From contig NZ_CP085036.1 in assembly GCF_020535405.1 (NCBI RefSeq), positions 744,001-808,000 on the forward strand: a stretch of 64,000 nucleotides of DNA. The letters are read 5' to 3'. Of the stretch, positions 35,201-43,146 are shown one piece after another; position 1 is the first letter of the stretch; the number at the start of each line of letters is the position of its first letter. The translations under genes and the position numbers were made by a program. The notes below the pieces were generated by a model. The model made no database searches. It worked only from the letters and a program-made list of their open reading frames with translations, and was not told where the DNA came from. The DNA comes from Antiquaquibacter oligotrophicus. GTDB taxonomy: Bacteria > Actinomycetota > Actinomycetes > Actinomycetales > Microbacteriaceae.

Positions 35201-36358
35201 ACTCCCGCCGGTGGTGAGCCGATGCAGCTCGCCAAGGGGGTCACGATTACCGACCCACCCCGAGCGCAGGGGCAGGTCGACCCGAACGCCCTCACGAGCG
35301 ACACGGAATCGGATGCCGCCGCCGTCGCCGACCGCAACGACCCCGCGGCGCCTAGCGCTCTCACGGGCTCCCTCAAGACGGTCGCGACCGTGTTCGACAA
35401 CCCGATCCTGCTCGGAGGTGCCGCGCTCGCCGGCCTTGCCCTGCTTCTGCTCGTGGCACTGCCAGCCGAACTGCTCAACAGCACCATCTCGGAGAACTAC
35501 GGACGAATCACGCGCGGAATACCCACGCGGCGGGTGGCCTGGTGGGATCAGTTCCGCAACTGGCTGAAAGTGACACCCGTGCTCGGGGGCATCCTCATCA
35601 CCTTCGTCACTGCCTTCATCTTTGGATTCGTCGATCCTCGTTTCGGGTTCGACCTCACCTCGCTGCGCACCGTGCTCGCTGTCGGTCTCGCCCTCCTCGT
35701 GGTGGGCTACATCGCGAGCGCCCTCAGCGGTGCAATCATTCGGCGCACTCTCGGCCTCGCCACGGCGGTGGAACTGAAGCCGCTGGGGATCGTCCTGGCC
35801 ATCGTCGGTGTCGTGCTGTCGAGGCTTCTCGATTTCGCACCGGGCTTCCTCATCGGACTCGTTCTCGGCCTCTCGGTCATCGGTATGACCTCAGCCGCCC
35901 AGCGCGCGAAGGCCGCACTCATTCACGCAAGTGTGGTGTTCGGGCTCGCGGTGGTGGCGTGGATCGGATACAGCATCCTCACCGCCGGCGGCCCGCCCGA
36001 CACCTTCGCGAGCGCGCTCACCGTCGATACCCTGGTCGCCGTCACCGCGGAGGGGCTCACGGCTCTCTTCGTCGGCATGCTGCCGTTCCGATTGCTCAAC
36101 GGGTCGAACGTGTTCGAGTTCTCGAAGCCGCTGTGGCTGGTGAGCTACATCGTGGCTGCTGCCGCGTTCGTGCTCATCGTCATCCCGTCGTCGTGGGGTG
36201 AACTGAGCGGCCCCGTGACGAACTGGCTCATCGTTCTCGGCAGCTTCGCCGTTGTGGCTCTCGCCATCTACTTCTACTTCAGGCTCACCGACAAAGACGA
36301 CGATGGTGACGATGCCTCCACGACGGAGCGAGCGGACGCCGAAGCGATCGAACTCTGA
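32255..36358 (+). CDS. Very large surface protein: Ig-like repeats, Thr-Pro linker, C-terminal multi-helix membrane domain
   Basis: This 1367-residue protein begins with a signal peptide (residues 1-28, ending ASAY). About 800 residues of bacterial Ig-like modules follow, with recurrent motifs such as PTFSGTADPLGSTVAI and YPTFTGTGEPGAEVTLY. An insertion rich in Gly-Glu (GGEGEGEGGPG, near 690) interrupts one module. A Pro/Thr-rich linker (PTPTPTPTPTPTVTTPPP, near 890) precedes another beta domain (about 910-1010). The last 320 residues hold about eight hydrophobic helices, an unusual polytopic C-terminal domain on a surface protein. The end is acidic. I do not recognise the membrane domain. 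Location and linker suggest O-mannosylation by the adjacent PMT. The ribosome-binding site is weak (ACGGGG). Confidence 0.85.
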   Translation: MARSRIAAGATALALIGASVFGGAIAASAYTPTAPTLSWPIVGDGTPSVTTVSDGPSFDGVMQHVDGGSETTIVYRSDNEGISWSEYCYASKDYIAEADPASPWSCAAETILTPGTHYFRAATVDNNTGDTSAFSPTVSYTIGGTQAASILSPAPGTVTTDATPIFEGYGPQLGTVSVVRDGTEVLCSAEATLPDGYWQCESSVPLTGYSEEPLAWSISYPITATATDIVGAPVASSPEQALEVAIPDAPSLYQEANPWYTTTALPSITGEIPANTTRFLVWIWTETGGGGATAVPLCEMPVSLDGGVYTCDPTTNTSYASLELGVNELRGSVLNEAGDSSLIGDPIYITLVAQPVVTSPGPGTLVYTSDSTPTFSGTADPLGSTVAIESLEDNLCVSDVSEGTWECTPASDLSDGPYPYVARLSLPGEGGESVTSIEHTVVVDTEALPPVVTTSGTLEAPYPTFTGTGEPGAEVTLYLDDAPVTCQDPAIVGDDTAWSCTPSTPIAPGVYDVTTTQRDRALNVSTLPSSPQATVTVANPPGPSAPTIVSPSSGVVYWNQLGVFGEVEASGGGAVRIDVTAVGALGSTTCSEVVEPASEGPTNWGCYLDLIPDTYSISAVASLEGVPGTESSSSAPVSVTYVGELPKPSVTYTLGPASVAFDAEGVPTGDLQVGWYEVTPGGGGEGEGEGGPGFVLLDDCGTGGEGGGGEGEGALLASAPAFAAAEAQCGPYSDLKPGIYNAYVTQYAGGESFSSTDDYIAIPPAPTLGASTTSGTTATFSGTGAVGGYTVAVQRADGAPICVGTVTDAGEWSCTTTLPAGTATYRAVQQATGFEFEFSEWTVDASIAGYSAYSESVTVTAVVPTPPVDPTPDPPAPPVPSPVPSSTPTPTPTPTPTPTVTTPPPAAASMFSFTLSSTRFAPGETTTLTGNGAPPLAQIDAELHSTPVHLGSTTAADDGRFSLTVTVPLDVEPGEHEIVLIVTPAGGEPMQLAKGVTITDPPRAQGQVDPNALTSDTESDAAAVADRNDPAAPSALTGSLKTVATVFDNPILLGGAALAGLALLLLVALPAELLNSTISENYGRITRGIPTRRVAWWDQFRNWLKVTPVLGGILITFVTAFIFGFVDPRFGFDLTSLRTVLAVGLALLVVGYIASALSGAIIRRTLGLATAVELKPLGIVLAIVGVVLSRLLDFAPGFLIGLVLGLSVIGMTSAAQRAKAALIHASVVFGLAVVAWIGYSILTAGGPPDTFASALTVDTLVAVTAEGLTALFVGMLPFRLLNGSNVFEFSKPLWLVSYIVAAAAFVLIVIPSSWGELSGPVTNWLIVLGSFAVVALAIYFYFRLTDKDDDGDDASTTERADAEAIEL

Positions 36359-36434
36359 CCGAGAGTCGCCACGAGTAACGCCGTGTTACGCCGGGCGACG
36401 CCGTGTGTACTGCTCCTCCCGGTAACCTGATCGG

Positions 36435-37724
36435 ATGGCAGATCGCGAGTACGGATTCCGCACCAGAGCAATCCACGCAGGCAATATTCCGGATGACGTG
36501 ACGGGCGCGCGAGCTCTCCCGATCTACCAGTCGAGCGCATTCGTCTTCGACGACACCGCGGATGCCGCGGCGCGCTTCGCACTGCAGAAGTACGGCAACA
36601 TCTACTCGCGTGTGGCCAACCCCACGGTCGCGAGTTTCGAGGAGCGCGTCGCATCCCTCGAGGGCGGACTCGGCGCTGTCGCAACCGCGAGTGGACTGGG
36701 CGCTCAGTTCATCACCTTCGCCTCGCTCGCGGGGGCGGGTGATCACGTCGTCTCGTCCGCCAACCTCTACGGCGGCACGATCACGCAGCTCGACATCACC
36801 CTTCGCCGGTTCGGCGTCGAGACCACGTTCGTGCGCTCGGCCGACCCGGCGGACTACGCTGCGGCGATCACCGACAAAACGAAGTTCATCTTCGCGGAGA
36901 CCATCGCGAACCCGTCCGGTGAGATCGCGGACATCGAGGGACTGGCCGAGGTGGCACATGCCCACGACCTGCCTCTCATCATTGACTCCACGGTGGCGAC
37001 CCCCTACCTCAATCGGCCTATCGAGTGGGGCGCAGACGTCGTCGTGCACTCCGCCACCAAGTTCCTCGGCGGGGCGGGAACGACCCTCGGTGGTGTGGTC
37101 GTCGAGTCCGGCCGTTTCCACTGGGCAAATGAGCGCTTCCCGCTGTTTGACCAGCCGGTGCCGTCCTACGGTGGCCTCAACTGGCACGGCAATTTCGGCG
37201 AGTACGCGTTCCTCACGCGACTGCGCGCCGAGCAGCTGCGTGACATCGGCCCCGTGCTCGCCCCGCACTCCGCCTGGCTTCTCGCCCAGGGTGTGGAAAC
37301 GCTGCCGTTCCGCATGCAGGCACACGTTGACAACGCCCGCATCGTCGCCGAGTGGCTGAAGGCCGACCCACGTGTCGACTTCGTCAACTGGGCGGGCCTC
37401 CCCGACCACCCCCACTTTGATCGCGCCGCGAAGTACCTGCCCAAGGGCCCGGGCTCGGTGTTCTCGTTCGGAGTCAAGGGCGGCCGTGCGGCCGGCCAGA
37501 CGTTCATCGAGAACGTCAACCTCGCAAGCCACCTCGCCAACATCGGCGACGCGAAGACCCTCGTCATCCACCCCGCGTCTACGACGCACGCCCAGCTCAC
37601 CGAGCAACAGCTGATCGACGCGGGAGTCCTGCCGGGTGTCGTGCGCATCAGCGTGGGAATAGAAGACCCCGAAGACATCGTTGATGACCTTGACCAGGCG
37701 CTGAGCGCTGCAACGAAGGGCTGA
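36435..37724 (+). CDS. metY: O-acetylhomoserine sulfhydrylase (aminocarboxypropyltransferase)
   Basis: This 429-residue PLP enzyme of the Cys/Met metabolism family has the cofactor Lys209 in HSATKFLGG and IYSRVANPT near the N-terminus. The YGGTITQLDITL loop and the long C-terminal domain typical of MetY (length about 430) are also present. It forms homocysteine from O-acetylhomoserine and sulfide in direct sulfhydrylation. It is followed two bases after its stop by a CoA-binding protein, a coupling often seen with metY in actinobacteria. No metX is present in the window. Confidence 0.94.
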   Translation: MADREYGFRTRAIHAGNIPDDVTGARALPIYQSSAFVFDDTADAAARFALQKYGNIYSRVANPTVASFEERVASLEGGLGAVATASGLGAQFITFASLAGAGDHVVSSANLYGGTITQLDITLRRFGVETTFVRSADPADYAAAITDKTKFIFAETIANPSGEIADIEGLAEVAHAHDLPLIIDSTVATPYLNRPIEWGADVVVHSATKFLGGAGTTLGGVVVESGRFHWANERFPLFDQPVPSYGGLNWHGNFGEYAFLTRLRAEQLRDIGPVLAPHSAWLLAQGVETLPFRMQAHVDNARIVAEWLKADPRVDFVNWAGLPDHPHFDRAAKYLPKGPGSVFSFGVKGGRAAGQTFIENVNLASHLANIGDAKTLVIHPASTTHAQLTEQQLIDAGVLPGVVRISVGIEDPEDIVDDLDQALSAATKG

Positions 37725-37726
37725 TC

Positions 37727-38314
37727 ATGACCATTGCGACGGATGCTGCGACCGAGACGGTCACGACGCAGCTGGCCAACGGGCTCACGTGTGACATCCC
37801 GGCGAGCTCGCCGTTGGCGAAGCTCCTGAAGTCTCAGCGAACGTGGGTTGGACCGACGGCCAAGGAGCGCCTCGGCATCCTTCGCGCCGCCAAGTCCATC
37901 GCGATCGTCGGTGCCTCACCCAACCCGGCGCGCTCGAGCTACTTCGTCGGCACCTACCTGCTGCAATCGAGCGACTACGACGTGTACTTCGTGAACCCCA
38001 ACGCGGACGAGATCCTCGGCCACAAGGCCTATCCGGACCTCGCGTCGCTGCCCGTCGTACCCGACATCGTCGACGTGTTCCGCAAGGCGAGCGACATCCC
38101 CTCCGTCATGGACGACGCGCTCGCGATCGGCGCCAAAACCGTGTGGGTGCAGCTCGGAATTTGGAACCAAGAAGCGGCGGAGTACGGCGAGAGCAAGGGC
38201 CTCACCGTTGTCATGGACCGCTGCATCAAGGTCGAGCACGCCCGCTTCCACGGTGGCCTCCACCTCCTCGGGTTTGACACGGGTGTCATCACGGCGAGGA
38301 AGACCGTCCGCTAG
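37727..38314 (+). CDS. CoA-binding domain protein (YccU-like)
   Basis: This 195-residue protein carries a Rossmann-type CoA-binding domain: AIVGASPNPARSSYFVGTYLL, VYFVNPNADEILG, and WVQLGIWNQEAAEYGE are the recognisable segments. About 55 extra residues at the N-terminus precede the domain. It is encoded two bases after metY, so translation is coupled. The biochemical role is unknown. The linkage with metY suggests a role in homocysteine synthesis or acyl-CoA sensing. Confidence 0.85.
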   Translation: MTIATDAATETVTTQLANGLTCDIPASSPLAKLLKSQRTWVGPTAKERLGILRAAKSIAIVGASPNPARSSYFVGTYLLQSSDYDVYFVNPNADEILGHKAYPDLASLPVVPDIVDVFRKASDIPSVMDDALAIGAKTVWVQLGIWNQEAAEYGESKGLTVVMDRCIKVEHARFHGGLHLLGFDTGVITARKTVR

Positions 38315-38385
38315 TCGCGACTCCCGGTTACGTAGCGTGACGACGAGGGTCGAACGGATGCCCGCCTCCGCCTAGCGTGGGGTGC

Positions 38386-39204
38386 ATGTCAGGTCCCCTC
38401 ATCGAGTCGCCTCTCGTCTCGACCCAATGGCTTGCGGATCACCTCGGAGCCGACGACCTCGTTGTGCTCGACGCGAGTGTGGTCGGGTACACACAACCGA
38501 ATGGCGCCGCTGGCTATTTGAGCGGTCATGAGAGTTACATCATGAACGGCCACGTGCCGGGCGCGCTGTTCGCCGACGTCATCGAGGAGCTTTCCGACCC
38601 GGAGGGCCCGTACCCGTTCACGCGGCCCGATCGCGAGCGCTTCGAGCGTGCGGTGGGTGCGCTCGGCATCAACAACGAGACATCCGTTGTTGTGTACGAC
38701 TCCCTCGTCGGCCAGTGGGCCTCACGCGTGTGGTGGCTGTTCCGTGCATTCGGGTACGACCGGGTGGCGGTGCTCGACGGCGGGTTCACGCGCTGGACTG
38801 CACAGGGGCGGCCGACCGAGATCGGGCACGTGTCGGCCGAGGCGACCGAGTTTGTCGCGTCCGAGCGCCCCGAACTGTGGATCGACCGCGCGGGGGTGGA
38901 GGACATCGTCGCCGGTCGCGCCGAGGGAGCTCTCGTCTGCGGCACGCCCGCCAAGGAGTTCGCGGAGAATCACATCGAGGGCAGCGTGAGCGTGCCGGCG
39001 GGCCGCCTCGTTGATCGGTCGACGAATGAGCTCCTGGGCGACAGTGAGCTTCGTGGTCTCCTTGCGCCGGCACTGGCCGCCGGTCGGGTGGTCGTCTACT
39101 GCAAGGGCGGTATTGCGGCGACCGCGGACGCCCTCGCCCTCACCGTTGTGGGGCATAGGAACGTCGTTGTCTACGACGAATCGCTCAACGAGTGGGCCGC
39201 CTAG
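38386..39204 (+). CDS. Two-domain sulfurtransferase (rhodanese / 3-mercaptopyruvate type)
   Basis: This 272-residue tandem rhodanese has an N-terminal inactive domain with VVYDSLVGQWASRVWW and DGGFTRW. The C-terminal domain carries the catalytic Cys in VVVYCKGGIAAT. The loop CKGGIAA is closer to mercaptopyruvate sulfurtransferases (CGxGxTA) than to thiosulfate rhodaneses (CRxGxR), with Lys as the second residue. ATG at 38386 is chosen over a GTG nine bases upstream. It lies downstream of metY, consistent with a local sulfur-metabolism group, but has a separate 71-base upstream region. Confidence 0.88.
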   Translation: MSGPLIESPLVSTQWLADHLGADDLVVLDASVVGYTQPNGAAGYLSGHESYIMNGHVPGALFADVIEELSDPEGPYPFTRPDRERFERAVGALGINNETSVVVYDSLVGQWASRVWWLFRAFGYDRVAVLDGGFTRWTAQGRPTEIGHVSAEATEFVASERPELWIDRAGVEDIVAGRAEGALVCGTPAKEFAENHIEGSVSVPAGRLVDRSTNELLGDSELRGLLAPALAAGRVVVYCKGGIAATADALALTVVGHRNVVVYDESLNEWAA

Positions 39205-39266
39205 ACAGATCGTTCTGTCCCCCCGCACTGGGGGAAGAGTGTTCCTGCGCCGATTCGTAGACTCGT

Positions 39267-39314
39267 AGCGCGATATATCCGATGGCGGCTACCCGAGCCT
39301 GCCAATATCGCGCT
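39267..39314 (+). promoter_or_regulatory. 5' hairpin in front of the polysaccharide synthase operon
   Basis: Two perfect 10-base arms, AGCGCGATAT (39267-39276) and ATATCGCGCT (39305-39314), enclose a smaller hairpin GGCT-ACCCG-AGCC (39287-39299). The word TACCCGAG occurs in the loop (39290) and again at 39315, where it merges with the GAGGA ribosome-binding site of the glycosyltransferase gene. It could be an RNA element controlling translation or a DNA operator. No known riboswitch consensus was recognised. Confidence 0.5.
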
Positions 39315-39331
39315 TACCCGAGGACCCGAAG

Positions 39332-41599
39332 ATGCTCTCATCGCCGGGCGCGCCAGCGCGCCGTCGGCAGTGGGGCGCGGAGACCCGAACCCGCCCCCTG
39401 TCCACCGTTCACCCCACCCCGTCCACCCTCAAAGTCACGCTCGGCGGTGTTGCCATCGCGTTCACCGTCGTCGCGTGGATCGCCTACGTGCTGACAACCG
39501 TCGTCCGACAGTTCTTCGACGACGGACCCGTGAGCTTCCAGTTCACGATGGAGACCATCTCCTACCTAGTTGTCGTGAGCTTCCTGACGTTCTCGGCCTT
39601 GATGTATCTCATTGCTCGCCAGGGCGCGTTGCTGCGATTCGGCACACACTCCCGTGCGCCGCGCGCGCAACTGGACCGGCACTTCACCCACAACCAGCGC
39701 CCCATGACCGTGCTCGTGCCGTCGTACGCCGAAGAGCCCGACGTGGTGAGCAAAACGCTGTGGTCCGCGGCGCTGCAGGAGTACCCGGCCCTGCGCGTGG
39801 TGCTGCTCGTCGACGACCCCACGTACCCGACCGACCCGGCGATCGCTGCGCGACTGGAGCAGACTCGTGGCCTCGCGGCGGGCATCCAGGCCGAACTGGC
39901 CGTCCCTGCTGCACGCTTCAACGAGGCCCTCATCGACGCTGAGATCGAATCGCACCGCGATGAGCTGAGCCCTCGCGCCGTGCAGGAACTCGTCGAGCAC
40001 TACTCGTGGGCGGCGCAGTGGCTCCGCGCGAAGGCAGCGAGCCACGAGGGCAACGACCACGTCGACGAGTTCTTCACGGCGCAGGTGCTCGGCGCTCTCG
40101 CCGAGGAGCTCGAGCTCACGGCATCCGCACTCGATGCCGCCGACCGGTCGGGCGAGCGCCTCCCCGACGTGCGACTGCTTGAGCTCTACCGTCGTCTCGC
40201 CTGGACGTTCTCTGCCGAACTCGACACGTTCGAACGCAAGCGCTACGCGTCGCTCAGCCACGAAGCGAACAAGGCGATGAACCTCAACTCCTACATCGGC
40301 CTCATGGGTGCCGACTACCGGGTCGAGGAGACACCGCTCGGCTCGATCCTCGTGCCGGACGAGACCGGCGATGTCCACATCCCGGATGCCGACTACCTCC
40401 TGACCCTCGACGCCGACTCGCTGCTCCTCCGCGACTACTGCCTGCGGCTCGTCTACTTGCTGGAGCAACCCGAGAACGCACGTGTCGCGGTGACGCAGAC
40501 ACCGTACTCGGCCTTCCGTGGGGCACCGACGCGTATCGAGCGACTGGCGGGCGCCACGACCGATCTGCAGCACATCCTCCACCAGGGGTTCACCTACTTC
40601 GGTGCAACCTTCTGGGTTGGTGCGAACGCGGTCATCCGCAAACGGGCGCTCGCCGACATCGTCGAGGTCGAGTACCACAACGGCTTCCCGGTTTCGCGCT
40701 TCGTCCAGGACCGCACGGTCATCGAGGACACCGAGTCGAGTGTCGATCTCGCGGCACACGGATGGACCCTCGTGAACTACCCGGAACGCCTCAGCTACAG
40801 CGCAACCCCACCCGACTTCGGCTCGCTCATCGTTCAGCGTCGTCGCTGGGCCAACGGCGGTCTGCTCATCCTCCCGAAGCTGTGGAGCTACGTGCGAGCT
40901 CAGCGCGCCCGCGGCGAGCGTGTGCGCGTCACCGAACTCGCTCTACGCACCAACTACATGGCATCGATTGCGTGGGCGAGCTTCGGCCTGCTCTTTTTGC
41001 TCGCGTACCCCTACGACAGCAGACTCCTGAGCCCGATCATCCTGCTCGCGGCGCTGCCGTACTTCCTCGCGATGGCCAGCGACCTTCGGTACACCGGCTA
41101 CCGTGCCCGGGACATTTTCTGGATCTACGGCTTCAACCTGATCCTGCTCCCGGTCAACCTCGCGGGCGTGCTCAAGTCGATCCAACAGGCGATCACGAAC
41201 CAGAAGATCCCCTTCGCACGCACCCCGAAGGTCAAGAACCGTACCGCGGCGCCGTTCCTCTACGTCATCGTGCCGCTGCTCATCGTGGCGTTCTCTGTGC
41301 TCACGTTCGTGCGCGACTACGCGGTCGGAAACTGGGGTAACGCAGCCTTCGCCGGCATCAACGCCGTGCTCGCCCTCGCTGCGATCGTCTCCTACATCGG
41401 CATCGGTCACTCGATCGTCGACCTCTGGTTCGGCGCGATCCGCATGCTCTATGTGCCCGATCGCCGAGCTGGCGCTGTCTCGACGGGCGACCTCGATTGG
41501 CGAGCCGTGCTGCACTATGGCGCTGACGGCGCGACGTCCTCGCCGATCGTGCCCGTGGACATCGCACCGACACGCGAGCCGCTCGGGGTGTCCCGATGA
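39332..41599 (+). CDS. Processive family 2 glycosyltransferase (cellulose-synthase-like membrane protein)
   Basis: This 755-residue membrane protein has two N-terminal helices (about 35-58 and 72-92). A large cytoplasmic GT-A domain follows, with TVLVPSYAEEPDVVSKTL, a first aspartate region LLVDDPTYP, DADS in LLTLDADSLLL, an EDTES general-base motif and the QRRRWANGG product-binding motif. Four to six C-terminal helices complete it. A helical insertion of about 150 residues splits the GT domain between the first two motifs, which is unusual. It should polymerise and export a beta-linked glycan. The ATG at 39332 has a GAGGA site 6 bases before. Its stop overlaps the next gene's start (ATGA). 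Confidence 0.88.
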   Translation: MLSSPGAPARRRQWGAETRTRPLSTVHPTPSTLKVTLGGVAIAFTVVAWIAYVLTTVVRQFFDDGPVSFQFTMETISYLVVVSFLTFSALMYLIARQGALLRFGTHSRAPRAQLDRHFTHNQRPMTVLVPSYAEEPDVVSKTLWSAALQEYPALRVVLLVDDPTYPTDPAIAARLEQTRGLAAGIQAELAVPAARFNEALIDAEIESHRDELSPRAVQELVEHYSWAAQWLRAKAASHEGNDHVDEFFTAQVLGALAEELELTASALDAADRSGERLPDVRLLELYRRLAWTFSAELDTFERKRYASLSHEANKAMNLNSYIGLMGADYRVEETPLGSILVPDETGDVHIPDADYLLTLDADSLLLRDYCLRLVYLLEQPENARVAVTQTPYSAFRGAPTRIERLAGATTDLQHILHQGFTYFGATFWVGANAVIRKRALADIVEVEYHNGFPVSRFVQDRTVIEDTESSVDLAAHGWTLVNYPERLSYSATPPDFGSLIVQRRRWANGGLLILPKLWSYVRAQRARGERVRVTELALRTNYMASIAWASFGLLFLLAYPYDSRLLSPIILLAALPYFLAMASDLRYTGYRARDIFWIYGFNLILLPVNLAGVLKSIQQAITNQKIPFARTPKVKNRTAAPFLYVIVPLLIVAFSVLTFVRDYAVGNWGNAAFAGINAVLALAAIVSYIGIGHSIVDLWFGAIRMLYVPDRRAGAVSTGDLDWRAVLHYGADGATSSPIVPVDIAPTREPLGVSR

Positions 41600-43146
41600 G
41601 TGCTCGCTACCCGGGCATGCGGCTCTCCCCCGCACGTGTCGTGATCGCAGCGGTCGCCGCGGTGGGGCTCGCGGCCGGAGGCGTTGTTGGCTACCAGGCA
41701 TGGGCATCCGCGCAGGCCGACCCGAGCGGGGAACCCTGGTTTGCAGGGTACGTCGACGTCACGGCGACACCCCGCTTCGCGTTCGAGACACCGGCCTCGG
41801 AGGCTGCTCGCCACGCGGTCCTGTCGTTTATCGTCGCTGACCCGGATGACGCGTGTGAGCCGTCGTGGGGTGGCTACTACACCCTCGATTCCGCCGCCGC
41901 CGAACTCGACCTCGACCGCCGAATCGCGCTCCTCCGGGAACGCGGTGGCGACGTCGCCGTCTCCTTCGGCGGCCTTCTCGGCGACGAGCTGGGTTCTGCG
42001 TGCACCGATGAGAAGTCACTTGCGGACGCCTACACGGCGGTGATCGACAGATACTCCATCTCCACAATCGACCTGGATCTCGAAGGTGACGAGCTTGCCG
42101 ACACCGCGGGCGCCGAACGACGCGCGTCGGTCATTGCGGAACTTCAGGCCGAACGCCCCGCCGACAAACCGCTCGCGGTCTGGGTGACACTTCCCGCATC
42201 GACCTCCGGCCTTACGCAGGAGGGAACCGATGCCGTAGCGACTCTGCTCGATCACGGAGTCGATCTCGCGGGCATCAACGCCATGACCATGAACTTCGGC
42301 GAGAGCCGGGACGACGATGTGTCGATGGGCGCGGCCCCAGTGAGTGCCCTAGAGGCAACACACCGCCAGGTCTCGACGCTCTACCAGCGCGCGGGCATCC
42401 CGCTCTCCGACGCCACCGTGTGGACCAAGGTGGGTGCGACACCCATGATCGGGCAGAACGATGTACGCGGCGAGATCTTCGACCTCGCGGATGCCGCCGA
42501 ACTCAACGACTTCGCTCTCGAGAAGGGCCTCGGCCGGATGTCGATGTGGTCGCTCAACCGCGACCGCACGTGCGGCGTCAACTACGTGACCACGGGTGTC
42601 GCCTCGGATTCGTGCAGTGGCATCGACCAGGGTGAGGACTTCTTCGCGGATGCCCTCGCCACCGGTTTCGCGGGAACTCTCCTCGACTCGGCCTCCCAGA
42701 CAACGAGCCCCGAGCCCGTCGACCCTGCAAGCCTCGTCGATGATCCCGCGACGAGCCCGTACCCGGTCTGGGACGAGGAGTCGGCCTACCTCCAGGGAAG
42801 CAAGGTCGTCTGGCACCGCAACGTGTACGAGGCGAAGTGGTGGACAAGCGGCGACCTCCCCGACAACCCCGTGCTCAACGAGTGGGAGACACCGTGGACC
42901 CTCCTCGGCCCGGTGCTCCCCGGCGAGAAGCCGATCGACACGACCGTCGACGGCGCGGGGATGTTCCCCGAGTGGATCGGCACGGAGCCGTACGAGAAGG
43001 GCGACGTCGTCACCTTCGACGGCGTGCCGTACCGGGCGAAGTGGTGGACGCAAGGCGACAGCCCAGAGGCGCTCTCCTCCGATCCGGACGGCAGCCCCTG
43101 GGTGGCGCTCACGCAGAAGCAGGTCGACGCACTCGCGGCGCCCTAA
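41596..43146 (+). CDS. Exported GH18-like (chitinase-type) protein with two carbohydrate-binding modules
   Basis: This 516-residue protein has an N-terminal signal anchor (about 12-33). Its GH18 TIM barrel begins with [16 protein letters not shown] and has the strand-4 motif [10 protein letters not shown] with Glu163 as acid/base, where chitinases read DxDxE. Two C-terminal CBM5/12-type modules each contain YEAKWWTxGD or [10 protein letters not shown] and end in Trp-rich PW(T/V) segments (about 385-435 and 455-510). It starts with an ATGA overlap on the glycosyltransferase stop, so the two are co-translated. It may trim or bind the exported polymer, which would then contain N-acetylated amino sugars. 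Its stop overlaps the convergent DUF255 stop by 4 bases. Confidence 0.88.
   Translation: MSARYPGMRLSPARVVIAAVAAVGLAAGGVVGYQAWASAQADPSGEPWFAGYVDVTATPRFAFETPASEAARHAVLSFIVADPDDACEPSWGGYYTLDSAAAELDLDRRIALLRERGGDVAVSFGGLLGDELGSACTDEKSLADAYTAVIDRYSISTIDLDLEGDELADTAGAERRASVIAELQAERPADKPLAVWVTLPASTSGLTQEGTDAVATLLDHGVDLAGINAMTMNFGESRDDDVSMGAAPVSALEATHRQVSTLYQRAGIPLSDATVWTKVGATPMIGQNDVRGEIFDLADAAELNDFALEKGLGRMSMWSLNRDRTCGVNYVTTGVASDSCSGIDQGEDFFADALATGFAGTLLDSASQTTSPEPVDPASLVDDPATSPYPVWDEESAYLQGSKVVWHRNVYEAKWWTSGDLPDNPVLNEWETPWTLLGPVLPGEKPIDTTVDGAGMFPEWIGTEPYEKGDVVTFDGVPYRAKWWTQGDSPEALSSDPDGSPWVALTQKQVDALAAP

Noticed and set aside
39267..39314. Cyclic di-GMP (GEMM) or cyclic di-AMP riboswitch
   Set aside because: The conserved core sequences of those classes are not present. 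Only a generic nested hairpin can be supported.
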